This document shows, piece after piece, positions 1 through 11,674 of a DNA stretch of 64,000 nucleotides. The notes below the pieces were generated by a model, which saw only the letters and a list, made by a program, of their open reading frames with translations, was not told the origin of the DNA and did no database searches. The position numbers and the translations under genes were made by a program. Source of the stretch: Kalmusia sp. IMI 367209 (taxonomy: Eukaryota > Ascomycota > Dothideomycetes > Pleosporales > Didymosphaeriaceae); the NCBI GenBank assembly GCA_027946365.1, contig JAPEUQ010000011.1:806001-870000 (forward strand). Reading direction: 5' to 3'. Positions within the stretch are counted from its first letter, which is position 1, and every line of letters starts with the position of its first letter.

Positions 1-1206
1 TGGACGGGGAAGTGTTGCGAGAATGACGTCGGTGGCTGCGCTTTTTACCGCTTAGGGAATCGCCTTTGGCCTCCGCTTCAAACACCATATCCCTTGCTGT
101 ACCGATAACGTTGCCAATACTGCGAATACGCGCGATGTTACGGAGAATGCCCCAAGCAGACACTCTCAAATATAATTCGAATTCAAAGGGCATTCGAGTG
201 CTTCACCAATATCCTACAGCATAGCACCACCAGTATCTGAGCTATCGACTGCTACGATCTTTATGTATAAACATTCTAGCTGAAACGTTGATTCAACACT
301 TTACTCACGATAGTTATGTCCAGTGTCGATATATGATGGTTACACTATACTCCGAACATTTGTCCAGATGATATTTTTGAGCTTTTCAAACAAACATTTT
401 GATGAACACTTCATCACCATGAGGCACATTGTATCTCATGTTGCATATGTCGAATTGAAGACATTATTTTGCATCATGACCTAAAGTACAGGAGCTGCAA
501 TAGCCACTATCCTACCAAAGCCCACTATGGAGAATCATCAAAGCTTTCTGAGGTGAGATGGTCGTAGTTTGTTTGTCGATAGCATCGAAAGCCATGAAAG
601 TGTTCCCCTCCCCTGTCTGACTTGAATGCTCCTCACTTTGTAATATTAACCGTCGAGATCATGTACCGGTAATCTACTTACTAGAGCAACCATCGATATA
701 CTGCTACGATTATGGTCCTCCTTGGGACGGTTCTCATGATAGCACCGCTAATATTAATGGGTGGAAAGTCCGTAACTGTTACATTAGGCACAGCGTAAAT
801 ATCTTTAGGTGCTTCATGCCGTAGATTCGGTGTGATTAAAGTCACGTCTAGATCTTCTCACAGGCTTATTTTGATACAGATATGTTTGAGATGCCTGCCA
901 TAGCACAAAAACACTTCAATGTCCGATCGCGCTTGCGTCTGATTTAAGGGTTGGGATGTGAACCATGCATGTTCAAATGTATGATACAGTCCTACGCTGC
1001 CTAAATTAACACCGTACCCAGAGCCAGATATTCATAGTACAATCGTCCCGTTCGGAGAGTCAATGTTTCCCGCAGGTCCCCCACTCGCCTTGGGGTCCTT
1101 TCAAGCGAGCTATCCTTCCGCCTTCCACAGCGTGCATGGCTTGCCTCCAAGCAACCGCGATTCCAAATATGTCCTTTGACTTTTCTCGGTCGCGATCTCC
1201 TCGTCG
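1..1206. other. No gene seen
   Basis: No reading frame of convincing length or composition is visible here on either strand, and no repeat or transposon end was recognised. The right part is simply downstream of the V-ATPase subunit e gene, which ends at 1207 on the minus strand. Confidence 0.5.
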
Positions 1207-1653
1207 CTAGTGATGAAGATCCCCTGGGCCTCGAAGATTGTTTTTAACCGGCGTGATAAGCGGGTGTAATTGTGCGAGGAAGGTTATCGCCCACATAATG
1301 TACATGGATGCGGCCGAGAGGATAAGTGTGGATCTCCAGATACTATTGTCATTGTCAGTCCATGTTCTACGATATGTTCCCGTGCTACTGCGATTCCTAT
1401 AGGAAATCCAGTGTGCATCTGCCAATATCGGATTCGCGAATTATAACAGGTATGTCGAGAGCTTCGCGAAAGGAGGGTGAGCGCGTGCATGTCAGGCGGG
1501 TAGACGTACGTCTGATTTTCACCTTTGGGTGATAGGAACCATGCAGCTCCGCAGAATATCGCGACGACTACAAGGCCGATGAAGGGTGCCCATCTATAGG
1601 TCTTAGCATAGCCCTCCCAATGTTCTAGTAGCGGATGCATACCCATTTGCCAT
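1207..1653 (-). CDS. VMA9: V-type proton ATPase subunit e (Vma9-like)
   Basis: Small membrane subunit of the V0 sector of the vacuolar proton pump, which acidifies vacuoles and Golgi. I join three exons on the minus strand: 1653-1643 (only 11 nt), 1593-1510 and 1342-1207. The introns are 1642-1594 (49 nt, branch point GCTAAGAC) and 1509-1343 (167 nt, donor GTACGT). The product is 76 residues, the family's usual size. It starts MANGWAPFIG, contains the family motif FLSPKGENQT followed by IWRSTLIL at the second splice junction, and ends in a second hydrophobic segment with WAITFLAQLHPLI. The two membrane segments lie at about residues 5-24 and 33-53. Exon 1 was chosen because it restores the canonical short N-terminus; without it the frame has no sensible start. 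Identification is firm by motif order. The borders are predictions but keep phase throughout. Confidence 0.9.
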
Positions 1654-4134
1654 TGTGTTCTGACTACGTCGGTTACTGAGCGACGAAGGGCACTGTTGAC
1701 GTGGGACTGGTGGCGATGGTGGCGCGGGTTTCCGAGGCTGCAGCTTCAGCGCCTAGTTGTAGCAGCGTTGGAGCGTGGGGCCAGCGATGAGAGGACGAGG
1801 TTGTCGATGCGGAGCTTAGGTTGGAGCTTGTGAGATGACGCCTGCCCTTCGCTCGGTATATGTGGCTAAGCCTAAATCGAACTAGCTCATCCACCTGCTC
1901 TGCGCTCCCATGGTGGAAGATCTTCCACTTACATGTTTATTCCAACCTCTATTTCTACAAGCTTTGCTTCATATTCTATTTATACGCGGAGACGAACCGC
2001 CAAAGAAGTAATGTCTTAAGTCACTTGACTACTATTCCCGTGCTCCATCCTGCACAATGAAGATCTTCGTTCCCAAGAAACACTTTCTGGCCTCACTTTC
2101 ACGACGTTCATGACGATCATATCCTTTTCGGTAACACATTATCCGCCGGATACCTATTCCATCACGGTCCCGAGACATACAAAAGTAAAGGGAGCGTTCA
2201 CCCGGTCAGACTTACTCACCCTCCCTTCCTCTGTAGAACCAATGGTCCTTTTCGCCTCACGTTATTCCGATCGATTGCGTTACCTAGAGTCGAATCGAAG
2301 TTTCCAAGTCTTTGGTCCACTGATGGCAATTCTAAACACTAAATACTCTACTGCGAGCTGAGGGTCGATTCATTCGATTGATGCTCAGTCTTAATTCCAG
2401 CATTATCAGCTTTTCACCCTTTGATTCAGCTCAGGGCTGAGATTGAAGTTCAGCAAATATTGATCATTCGTTTTGGTCTTGGCTTATAACTCATTCTAGC
2501 TCTTTCAAGCTTGTTCAGCCTCACGATCTTAGAAACGCGAGTACGTCCAGCCGAAAGTAAGACATCTCCTCAGCACTTAAACATCCACTTGCTTAAATAT
2601 TGTGGACGAGGTGAAGAACCTTCTGAAATGGACGAATATTTGTTAGCTGTGTAGGAGTTGACCTCATATGAACGCATGATTGGCTGGCCCGCGTAGTGTT
2701 CAATCATATGCAGGATCTTCACCGCCACATAGCGAAATCCTTTGGCGGCGCTTGTGGGATCGCTTGGAGGATCCCACAATTACTTCATAGCCTAGACGAA
2801 AATACTACTGTCATAAGCATATGTTACGCACTTGATCTGGTGTTCTTCTAGGAGTGAAGTGGTTGTCAAGTTTGAATGCAACCAGAACTTGACTTCTATG
2901 TTTCAGATTTCTGTGTCGTCATATCTACTAATAATAAATCTAGACTGGTCTTGAAAGGTTACACGTGTCGATTCAGCGGTGTGGATTCGACGATATTCGT
3001 ATTTCATTCATGGCTGGTCTGCTATCGGTCTTCTACCTGGCTCTTCCCTGCTCGCACTGGTCTCAACAACGTTTTCTGTCCGGTGAATACCTAGCACGCC
3101 AAACCTAAAATCCAACAGAAGATGCGAGTATCGTAAACCATTCTCTAATCTATAGTATGATATTGCGGTTGCCTCCGCTAAGTTGGAACGCACTTCATTT
3201 GCTCTCTGTTGATCTGCGCATACCACAGAGTGAGGCTTTGGTTGCTTTTTTGAATGTTGTGCGGATCCGACGTTAGCTCGCGAGGGCTCTCAAAAGACAA
3301 CCCGGTATCTAGGATGTCCCTGATTACAACCTTGCCGACCCTATGTTTCGGGGTCCTCTTCTCAAACCAAAGCACCCAATCTTTGCTGACCTCATGGTAG
3401 GCTTGGTCTTCCTCCATCAATCACGTACTTGCATAGGCAGACCTGACTACCGATGACCGTCCAAGCCGATACGCTAACCTAGGAAACCTAGCAGCTACAC
3501 TAGCAGCCTTTATTTTGAGGATCGATAGCCACCACGACAATGAAGCGGATGATTTCAGCTAGGCTTCTCAACGTTGGCAACGCCACACGGAAAGCCAGTA
3601 CTCACATGAAGAGATTCAAGGGTCAGATACAGCGACACAGAGCTTGCTTTGTATAGGCAGGGCTCGGGTTGACCACAAGATTGGGTCCACGTTGCCTTGC
3701 TTGCAGCGATACGACCTAGTGTCGCCGCAAGCGCTGTGCTTCATAGCTCCCGACCGGTGTCTTTCCCCCATGGCATGGCAACTCCCCTGCTCTGGACGAC
3801 TGGAGATGACTCGCATAATTTATCTTGTGCTCTCGAATAGGCTTCACAATTTATATTGCCGAAGACCGTACTACCTAGGTGTAACGCGACAGCCCAGCGC
3901 ATGACCTGCCTCACTCTATGCAGTTTCGAATACTGCAGGACAAACAGCTTTCAATCAGGCTGGGAACTGCAGCCTTGTAGACAAGTAATATCATACAACG
4001 GGCTGCTCCTTCTTGGTAGAAGAGCGCATACATATATCTGGGTCCTCCCCTTTAGAAAGGGTGGCCTCACAACTTCGTCAACACCCCCAACAAAGTCTGA
4101 TACCTCTATCGTTTTTCTCCCTTCATCACTCTCA
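1654..4134. other. Long stretch without a recognisable gene
   Basis: This contains the 5' side of the V-ATPase gene and then roughly 2 kb with only short frames that look random. Nothing in the translations resembles a known family, and no tandem repeat or inverted repeat was noticed. An undetected multi-exon gene or a decayed element cannot be excluded. Confidence 0.4.
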
Positions 4135-5700
4135 ATGGCTTCGGAAGACATAGTTCTCGTCGAAACCGAACCATCAATGAAATTGATATCATCATCTCCA
4201 GTGGAGTCGCTGGATGAACTCCCGCCGAACCATACTTCCAGTTCCAAAGAAGCTCTTCATACCCATATCTCAGCTTCGCCAGTCGCTGCAGGTCCGCCTT
4301 CGGGTTGTAGCCTGTCTGAACTAGCTTTCAGATCCGGATTTGAGTCCCCTCGTTATCCTCCGATAGGTGACCCAGCTGATCTGCAGTATTGTGGACATGG
4401 AAATTATCAACGGAAGGCCACAGCAGCTGTACACCATGGAACTGCGTATATTCTTCCAAAGCCTATGGATATCCCACCACCTCCGGTGTATCATGGTTTA
4501 ACGTTTCCGTGGTTGTCGCATAGTGCGAAGTCGATCCCAACGAAGGCTTTCCACATGCCTCCGTCTTTTGATGTAAGGCATCCACCTTCCGTTAGTGCCA
4601 AAGCTAATCCTTTTGAAAGCCCTCAATTCTTCCAGTAAGGTCCGAAGTATCCTTTCCCGAGAAATGTTCTCTAATAATCCAGCCTCCTCCTCCTCCTCCT
4701 GCTCCAATCCCTCCACCTCCATCCGTAACTCTACCTCCCCTCCCCTCCCCTCCTCCTCGAATGCCAATACCGCAAGTAAGGCTACCATACTCTTCTATGT
4801 CAAGTGGAGTGAACTAATGTCGAACAGATTGTTCCTACATTGCCAATGGCTCCACCGCCACCTGCACCACCATCCGTCAAGACCATTCCATCTCGGCTGA
4901 ACAGACTACCTAATGATCTTGTCGAAGACAACGAAGTGTCAATTCTAGACGAAATGATTCGTGCCCAGTACTCTGGTAATCCGGGATCCAGGTCCAGCCG
5001 TATCATTCGCGTCGCGCCGTTCAGACGAAGCGTCTTCGTGACCTCCCATCGCGCTTATATCACAGACTTTGAAGAGTTCAGATGGCTGATACAACACGGC
5101 AGTACCGAAGTCTGGTATCAGAAGCCTAAGCGATCGTGGCTTCGTCGCCAAGAGAATCTCGAGGCATCTGGATGCGAACCTGAGGAGCTTCCTGCGTTAG
5201 AGAACCCAAGGCCGGTCAGTCTCGAGACGCCGCGTATCTGGGCTTCATCTCCACTCATCCAGCTTATGGATGAAGAAATCACTGATTGCCTTCGAGATCA
5301 TCACTCCGAAGACTCCATGTATATGACTTGTGTGACTTGCCAGACCGAAAAGGCTGAAGCGTTGGAAGGAACGCCGCTAGTGTACTATGTTGTCTTAGCC
5401 ACATGTCAAGCTAATCAACCATTCATCCATGGAGAACATTTCAACGGCAAGCAGATATTCAGTCTGATTCGATGCGGTAGCCGAGAAGCTGCCATTGCCG
5501 AAGCATACTACGCGACGGGTGTCAACGGGTGGAGCGTTGTTTTCACTTGCGCGATGAGGGCTGAAGACAGCCTAGAGGGAGGAATAAAGATCAAAAGACT
5601 TGATAAGTTGTGGATGTTAGCTGATGAGGAAGAAGAAGAGGAGGAGGAGGAGGAGGAGGAGGAGGACGAGGACGAGGATTGCACGAGGGTGTTTATCTAG
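4135..5700 (+). CDS. Hypothetical protein, proline-rich with acidic tail
   Basis: I do not recognise a family. Three phase-0 exons fit: 4135-4590 (or to 4572 if the better donor GTAAGG at 4573 is used instead of GTTAGT at 4591), 4683-4775 and 4828-5700. The second exon is almost pure proline-rich sequence (PPPPPPAPIPPPP) and reads straight into another proline-rich stretch at the start of exon 3. The product is about 467-473 residues. The middle, around 200-420, is globular-looking, with several Trp and two Cys (CVTC near 330). The end is a run of about 13 Glu, then alternating Asp/Glu, then a short CTRVFI tail. Start 4135 has an acceptable context, but the frame is open further upstream to about 3856, so the N-terminus is uncertain. 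The low-complexity ends suggest a nuclear or scaffold-like protein, but this is only inference. Confidence 0.6.
5620..5685 (+). repeat. Purine-rich GAA/GAG/GAC microsatellite inside a gene
   Basis: Continuous GAA, GAG and GAC triplets form the 3' end of the preceding coding region and give its Glu/Asp tail. Length variation here would change the tail without shifting frame. Confidence 0.9.
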
Positions 5701-6708
5701 ACTGAGAATTGAACATGGAGAAAACGACGAGACGCGAAGCAAACCCCCGAATCTAGGGAACAGCCGGACTTTTCCCTTCAACCAACTTGGACTCTCTGTC
5801 CAGGCGTTCTTCCTTCTCACCACACTCGTTACGAATCTACTGAACGGGCCTTTGATCCGGCCAAGGCTGGTACATCGACGCTATCTGAACATCGAATCAC
5901 GACTGCACTTTCTGTCCAATTATGCGATAGCTCACTGCAGCCAATGCTGTGAGGAGCATACATCACACGTTGCACAGCAGTGCTTCTCGTATGCAACGAA
6001 AACACATACATATTTCGACCGATCCCTGCACACTCCTTGCAGACAGTCCTTAAATTTCAATCGCTTTCATTTCCGCTTCCCCGATTGACCAGATTCCAAT
6101 GTCACACTGCACACCATACCGATCAATTCCTATGTTCGATGCAGGGCTAGCCGAGAAGGCCAATGGTAGGGGGCCACGACAGTGTGTTGCAAGACATCGG
6201 TATCTTCGAGCGAACCGAAACCTTGGATCTCTTTTGTTGTCTGGAGATTGGGATCGAGGGATTTGGGAGGGCAGGGAGGAAGGCGTCGTTGGGCTTTCGT
6301 GCGTCTACGTTCTGCGATCGTGGACCGATGAGATTAAAACCTGTTGTGGATACATATTTAGGTTTCTAAATACAAGTTTCCCTTTGCATCCGTGTCCTGC
6401 TGTGAAGCGTGTGATCTGTGAGATTGAGTTGTTTGGGGCTTGAAAGAGGGGAAGTGAAACGGCTTGCAGCCTTGTGCACTAGCACTGCATTTAGGTAATT
6501 TCGGGCATGACTTGCAGGTTTGTGTCGCCAATACTTCCCTCTCACCGATGCGAGACTCAACAGTTCATGCCGACCGCTTGGGTCAATATTCTGTCATCCC
6601 TTGGTCGATCTGCGACCCCGGTTGCGGAGACGGTCTCCACCTGATGTGACGCAGCAGCTCAAGTCTTCCAATCATCTGAATTTCAATCCTTTCGAACGGT
6701 CTCTCTCT
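5701..6708. other. Intergenic stretch, no gene seen
   Basis: It lies between two converging genes (plus-strand gene ending 5700, minus-strand gene ending 6709). The short frames here do not look coding. It presumably holds the 3' untranslated regions of both. Confidence 0.5.
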
Positions 6709-7256
6709 TCACAGCCTACTCCACTCCCTACCTGCAATGCTCAACCCCTCTTCTCCATCTACTAACACGCACCATCCTTCTCCACCTCCTCCCCCATCCC
6801 CCCCAATCGCAGCTTTGAACTCCTTGTGCGCATAGTCCAATACCTCGTCGTCGAACGTGCCAGGTTGTAGCCACACAGCTGGTATACCCGCCTCCTTTGC
6901 CTCCTTGAGCAGCTGCTTCGTTACTGCGGGCGGTGTGATAACGGACAGAGAGTATGAAGCAGGGTCTTGTAATTGCAATGGCGACGCGGTTGTGGCATGC
7001 GATGAAGAGAGCACGGTTATGGTTGGAGAGCGGGGGTTCAGTGGTGTCGCGGGGAGGGAGTGCTTGAGGTACCATGCAAATACTGGGTCGGTGTAAGTAT
7101 ATAAGGTTTGAGGGGGAAGAGGGTGTAGGTACTTTTGTGACCGTACTTGGAAGGGTCGGACGATGCGCCTGCGACGGCGAAGCGGGGAGAAGAGAAGAAG
7201 GTTTTGAGGGCGGCTTCCATATCTGCGTCGCGCTTCTGGCCTCGTGTCTGTGGCAT
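6709..7256 (-). CDS. CoA-binding domain protein (YccU-like)
   Basis: The family has a Rossmann-like CoA-binding fold (Pfam CoA_binding_2) and its precise role in fungi is not established. Two exons, 7256-7133 and 7082-6709, are separated by a 50-nt intron, giving 165 residues. Family marks are FAVAGASSDPSKYGHK near residue 22, the segment after the splice site FAWYLKHSLPATPLNPRS near 42-60, and GIPAVWLQPGTFDDEVLDYA near 115-134. The splice joins HK to IFAWYL exactly where the family expects it. The first in-frame ATG is at 7256; the frame upstream has no other ATG. The C-terminal part carries a glycine run (GGDGGGGG) unlike the usual family end. It sits 185 nt downstream of the dehydrogenase gene on the same strand. 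Confidence 0.85.
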
Positions 7257-7441
7257 TGGATCTGATAATTCGGTCGTTGTATTTGAATCCAAGGTGTTGT
7301 GTTATATAAAGATGATCGCGACGCGGGGCGCAATTGTCAGCGAAGCCGAGGCACGCGTCACGTCATTTCGCGTGCTCTATCGCTCCTCGTCCCTCATCTA
7401 TCACAATAGCTTGCTCCTACCTACTTAGGCATTACATTATA

Positions 7442-8155
7442 TTACCACGGTATCTGCCCCCCGTCAAAACGGAAGAACTTCCCACTATCTTCTTTCCTTA
7501 GCCCCCCAACAACCTCCAGCATCCCTGCAATACTGACCTCCGGCTCCACCATTGCGCCTTTCCCACCCATCCTTGTCTTCACCCACCCAGGATCCATACA
7601 TATCACAATACTATGATTCCGCTTCAGATCCCTGGCCTGGTGCAGACTCAACATATTCTGCGCTGCCTTGCTGATGGAGTACGTGCAGCATTTCGGCACA
7701 TCCCGAGCGACCGTTAGACTCGCTAGCCCACTTGTCATATTCATGACTACTGCGCCGCGCGCAAGATATGGTCTTAATGTTTCGACGATTTTTGCTGGGC
7801 CTAGGACGTTGACGTCCATGTGTCTTTGTAACGACGCCGGATCTATCGATAACGATGTGTCCGACGAACTCGCATTGATGCCTGCTACATTGAAAACATA
7901 GTTCAAGTTTTCGCCCGTCTTGGACAGGATTTCTGCAACGCGGAAGGAGAGGCTGGCAATGGAGTCTGTGGACGAGACGTCGCATTCGATTATATGGACG
8001 TTGTTGTATTTGGCATCGAGGGATTTGAGGGCTGAGAGGTCGCTTTTGCGGGAGCGGACGGCAGCAATGATTGTATTCTGGGGAGAGGACGAGAGCTGGC
8101 GGGTGAATTCGAGGCCGATGCCGCGGTTAGCTCCCGTCAAGAAATAGGTAGGCAT
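7442..8155 (-). CDS. Short-chain dehydrogenase/reductase
   Basis: NAD(P)-dependent oxidoreductase of the classical short-chain type, in a single exon of 237 residues, starting at an ATG directly followed by the Rossmann strand. The cofactor motif TGANRGIGLEF is at residues 7-17, an acidic CDVSS loop is near 59, and NVAG stands in place of the usual NNAG near 88. The catalytic Ser is within MTSG near 140 and the catalytic YSISK is near 158-162. It resembles the C-factor/carbonyl-reductase group used by fungi and bacteria, but the substrate cannot be read from sequence. No intron is needed and no break is visible. Confidence 0.88.
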   Translation of the reverse strand: MPTYFLTGANRGIGLEFTRQLSSSPQNTIIAAVRSRKSDLSALKSLDAKYNNVHIIECDVSSTDSIASLSFRVAEILSKTGENLNYVFNVAGINASSSDTSLSIDPASLQRHMDVNVLGPAKIVETLRPYLARGAVVMNMTSGLASLTVARDVPKCCTYSISKAAQNMLSLHQARDLKRNHSIVICMDPGWVKTRMGGKGAMVEPEVSIAGMLEVVGGLRKEDSGKFFRFDGGQIPW

Positions 8156-9740
8156 TCTTTTCTTCGCTGTCTTGTGTCCTGGTCTGGGTTGTTTCGTTTC
8201 GAACGTCCTTAGTCGTTTTTCGATTTCCTCCTCTTTTTTGAACCTGGGGGTTGATTCGCCGGATCAATCAAACACTCGTTCACGCTTTTTAATCTTTGAT
8301 TTACTTTTTTCCTTTCTATATGGCCGCAAGTAATCATTATATGTCTGCCGCTCTTACGCTGAAACCGGTTAATTCGGCCAAGATGTGAGAACACGCGAGC
8401 TTGATCAGCAGCCCCTTCGGTATGTGCGCATTATGCGATGGTGCGCTGAAGTACAACATCTTCATGCGCAACTAGTCCGCAGTTTCGGGTGCCTTATAAA
8501 TGCTGCGATGAGGGGCTTCGTATAGGTTGTGTGTCGCGTGACGGAGATGTGTGCGTTAGGTTGGCAGGTGTCAAGGGGTTTATGTGTTTCAGCATACTGT
8601 TTGCAATGGCGCTGGGGCGTAAAGAAGGCTTCATGTGAGAATGGTAAAAGCTGAGTACTTCCAAAATGCTGGAACAAGGGTCGACGAGGCGCAACAGTAT
8701 CTGTATATCGATACACTTAAAGTTGCCATTTTATTACTTATCTACTTCCACCAACAAGTCAAACGTCGACGTTCATTCTCCTAAGGCATCCCAACTCGCA
8801 CGAACCTCGCTCTATTTGGGCTTTCTTTCAATACTGATATAGCCCATTCGGTGTATAAAGCGTCTCCTGCCCAGCAGATCCTCATGCGCCGTGCAAAACG
8901 CAAACGAAAGTCCTGTGCAGATTAAAGCCAGTCCCGCATCTAAATCCTTAGACAATTTCCATCACATCATTAGCCTCACTACTATTGAAATATGCTCAGC
9001 TGGATGTTGTTGTTCACATATTTGGAGAGATGAATGGCTGCTCGATCGGGTGCATCGTTTTTCGAACTCTTAGATCTAGCATAGTGCAAAGGAACATGTT
9101 CTGCTATTATAATGGAGAATGTTTCAGCGGTGGATGTCGTTTGCGTCCCAAGGGAACTTTCTCGTATGATGTACATGTGATGACTCAAAAGCTTGAAGTA
9201 TGGTCGTGGGATTCTCAGAGCTGTATGGATAAAGGATGCGCCCATCCCAGGAATCCAAAAGTAGTTGTTTTCAGTTGCATTTCAACGAGTTTTGACTTAA
9301 CAGTGTTGATATGACTGTGGAAAACGAGAGGAATTCAGGATGTCGAAGATGTATGAAGCCTGCAGCGTAGTCGAAGTAGTTGCTAGAAAGGATAGAGAAG
9401 CATGCAGACCAAACCACCTGATTTAATAGTAGTGTCAAGAAATCTTGTAGAGCTATAGAAGGCATATCGTCTGGTGCGATGTTGTACGTATTAGAATCAT
9501 CACAAGTCAAACCTGGCGTCCTTACCGAAACAGGAAATTTTAACAGTTTCGGAGCTTCTCGGCGAAAATGTATGGGGATAAAAGCCTTCGTTGCAACCCT
9601 CAACAGCAATTGCTTCACAACGAACACTACTTTACTTTGAATACAGAGCAAAATTAAACCCATTCAAAGAAAGTTCCTGCAGTATATTGCAAGACTAGGT
9701 CTGACAAGCCGCCAAACCTTCGAAAAGAACAAGTCACACC
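8156..9740. other. Intergenic stretch, no gene seen
   Basis: Left end is the upstream region of the short-chain dehydrogenase and right end the promoter of the UPF0303 gene. Frames of 60-130 codons occur on both strands (for example 9271-9663 minus), but they lack ATG starts or convincing composition. Confidence 0.45.
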
Positions 9741-10283
9741 ATGACCTCATCCACCAACTTCAAACCTCTGGGGGAGGCCCCGCGCGACATTGAACAGATC
9801 ATCGCTCAAGAACGCGCTTCTCAGCTTCCTGTTTGGAATTCTTCTATCGCCTATCGCCTGGGTACTGCTTTATATAACCGCCTTATCACCTTCCCTTCAA
9901 GCTCTCCAGCATGCATCCATATCTCTACCGTCTCCACCCCACCACATGTCCTCTACCATACCGTCACACACTCAGGCACTGAGCTTGACAACGACTATTG
10001 GATTATGCGCAAGCGCAATGCAGTCATTAGGTTTGGTGCCAGCACCTGGCGGCTGCATGTCAAGAACCAGGGGAACGAGGAGGAATTTGCGAAAAAGGTA
10101 GGAGGAACGGTGAAGGCAGCTGAGTATGCGATTCATGGAGGGGGAGTACCAATTTATGCGAAGGGGGTGGAGTGGCCGGTTGGCGTGGTGGTCGTCAGTG
10201 GGTTGAAGCAGTGGGATGATCACATGGTTGTTATTGAGGAGTTGGCGGGAATATGTAAGGCGTTAGAGGCGGAGGGCAACTAG
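9741..10283 (+). CDS. UPF0303 / GlcG-HbpS-like domain protein
   Basis: Single exon, 180 residues, ATG in a good context (CACCATGACC). The family is UPF0303, with the GlcG/HbpS-type 'haem-degrading' fold. The yeast relative YBR137W is linked to tail-anchored-protein and stress functions, so the family name should not be taken as the activity. Diagnostic features are the segment DYWIMRKRNAVIRFGAST near residues 85-100, then YAIHGGGVPI near 130 and a final GLKQWDDHMVVIEEL near 157-171. Length and motif order match complete members of the family. No break or missing segment is seen. Confidence 0.85.
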   Translation: MTSSTNFKPLGEAPRDIEQIIAQERASQLPVWNSSIAYRLGTALYNRLITFPSSSPACIHISTVSTPPHVLYHTVTHSGTELDNDYWIMRKRNAVIRFGASTWRLHVKNQGNEEEFAKKVGGTVKAAEYAIHGGGVPIYAKGVEWPVGVVVVSGLKQWDDHMVVIEELAGICKALEAEGN

Positions 10284-11674
10284 GAACGCGAAGATTGTGC
10301 TGAGTATCCTCACAGTAAAATGAGCATGGAACTGAACGCTACGTTCACTTTGTTCGCAATGGATAGAAAAGAGAGCTTGCGCACTTCCAAGAACATGATA
10401 CGTATATTGTGTCATAACTGCATTGCCACATTTTGGGCAAAAGATCTTGGTAGATACGCTAGGCTGCTATTTGGCACCGTTCATAAACACCACTTCCGAA
10501 TACGTTAAAATCGTGAAAGCATACGCAGTGACCGTGGTACCCTCATCAGGGATGCAATGGGAAACTTATACACGAGTATAATTTGCATCCCAGGACAATA
10601 CGTGTATTTGACCATAGCTTATTAAGACTGAAGGACTGACTGCAAAGCTCGAAAGAAAGCCTCGCCTAGTTTGTTGCGAGATCAGTGATATATGGAATTC
10701 ATTGGCGATGTCTATCACATGACCCGGGGGCACAATCACTTACTGAAAAGCTGGGAAATATGTACACCGAATCAAATTAAGGTGAGCATAAGAAGGAGAA
10801 AAGATCTATAACATGCTATGTACGAGCTGAACACTTCCTTGCAAGCGGAATATAAAAGATGCGCCGTTCCGAGATGTCAGGCCCTTTGCAACGTCATATA
10901 GGCCAAATTACCATGCGAACTCAGGAATTGGGTTTACACGAAGCTTTCCTCAAAGGCCGCGCTACAAGGTTCAAGAGCCGGAAGGCATTTCACTCCTGAC
11001 GACTATGATCACCCTGCTGCTGAAGGATTAGCAAAACGCATCTTTTCGTGGATCGCCTGTGCGGAAGAGACCTCTACGGGGAGCTCAATGGAGCTCTGAC
11101 GATATAGGGAGATTCCCCCGTGCTAATCATTCCAAGTATTTCTGGGTGAGATCACTGAGTAGGATCACTGAGGGGCAATTCTTCGACCTTGAATTTCCTT
11201 CTGAGCAGCAAATCTTACCGGAACAAGGACAAGAGGTGAGTGAATACAGGAGATCGCAGAAAATACTAGAAAAGCATTTGAGCGGGAACAGGAGGCAGCT
11301 ATATACTAGAGATCTGAGCAGGGCCGTAATCAAGCATCAACAGTGAGATGTGTCGGCAGATTGTTTTGACGGCATCCATGCTATGTGACGAAGAGTTAGG
11401 TTACGATCGCGCAAGTAGCTGGCTGCGAGCATTAGAGATATCAGCCGAGGATTCACACGAACTAGAAGCTATCTTAGTATGGCAAACTTAGGACATTGAC
11501 GATGATTCAGCTTGCCCTTTGAAGGTTAGTATTTATCAGATCCCCGCTTTCCAACAAACGCCTTACTCGCCCTCACCCTAGATAGTGGGGCAAGACAAGC
11601 AACATCACTCCTTCTTCCTTCATTCCAACTATTCACCGCAAATTTCTTAGCTATTATACAATTATTCAAATATA
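10284..11674. other. Intergenic stretch, no gene seen
   Basis: A 95-codon frame at 11059-11346 (plus) is the longest, but it matches nothing I know and has no supporting neighbours. The last 150 bases before 11675 are the pyrimidine-rich leader of the amidase gene. Confidence 0.45.

Noticed and set aside
1326..1532. Plus-strand frame inside the V-ATPase subunit e gene
   Set aside because: Antisense shadow of the minus-strand gene and its intron.
4634..4682. Intron donor GTAAGG at 4634 in the proline-rich gene
   Set aside because: Joining it to the acceptor at 4682 gives the wrong phase and an early stop; donors at 4573 or 4591 keep phase.
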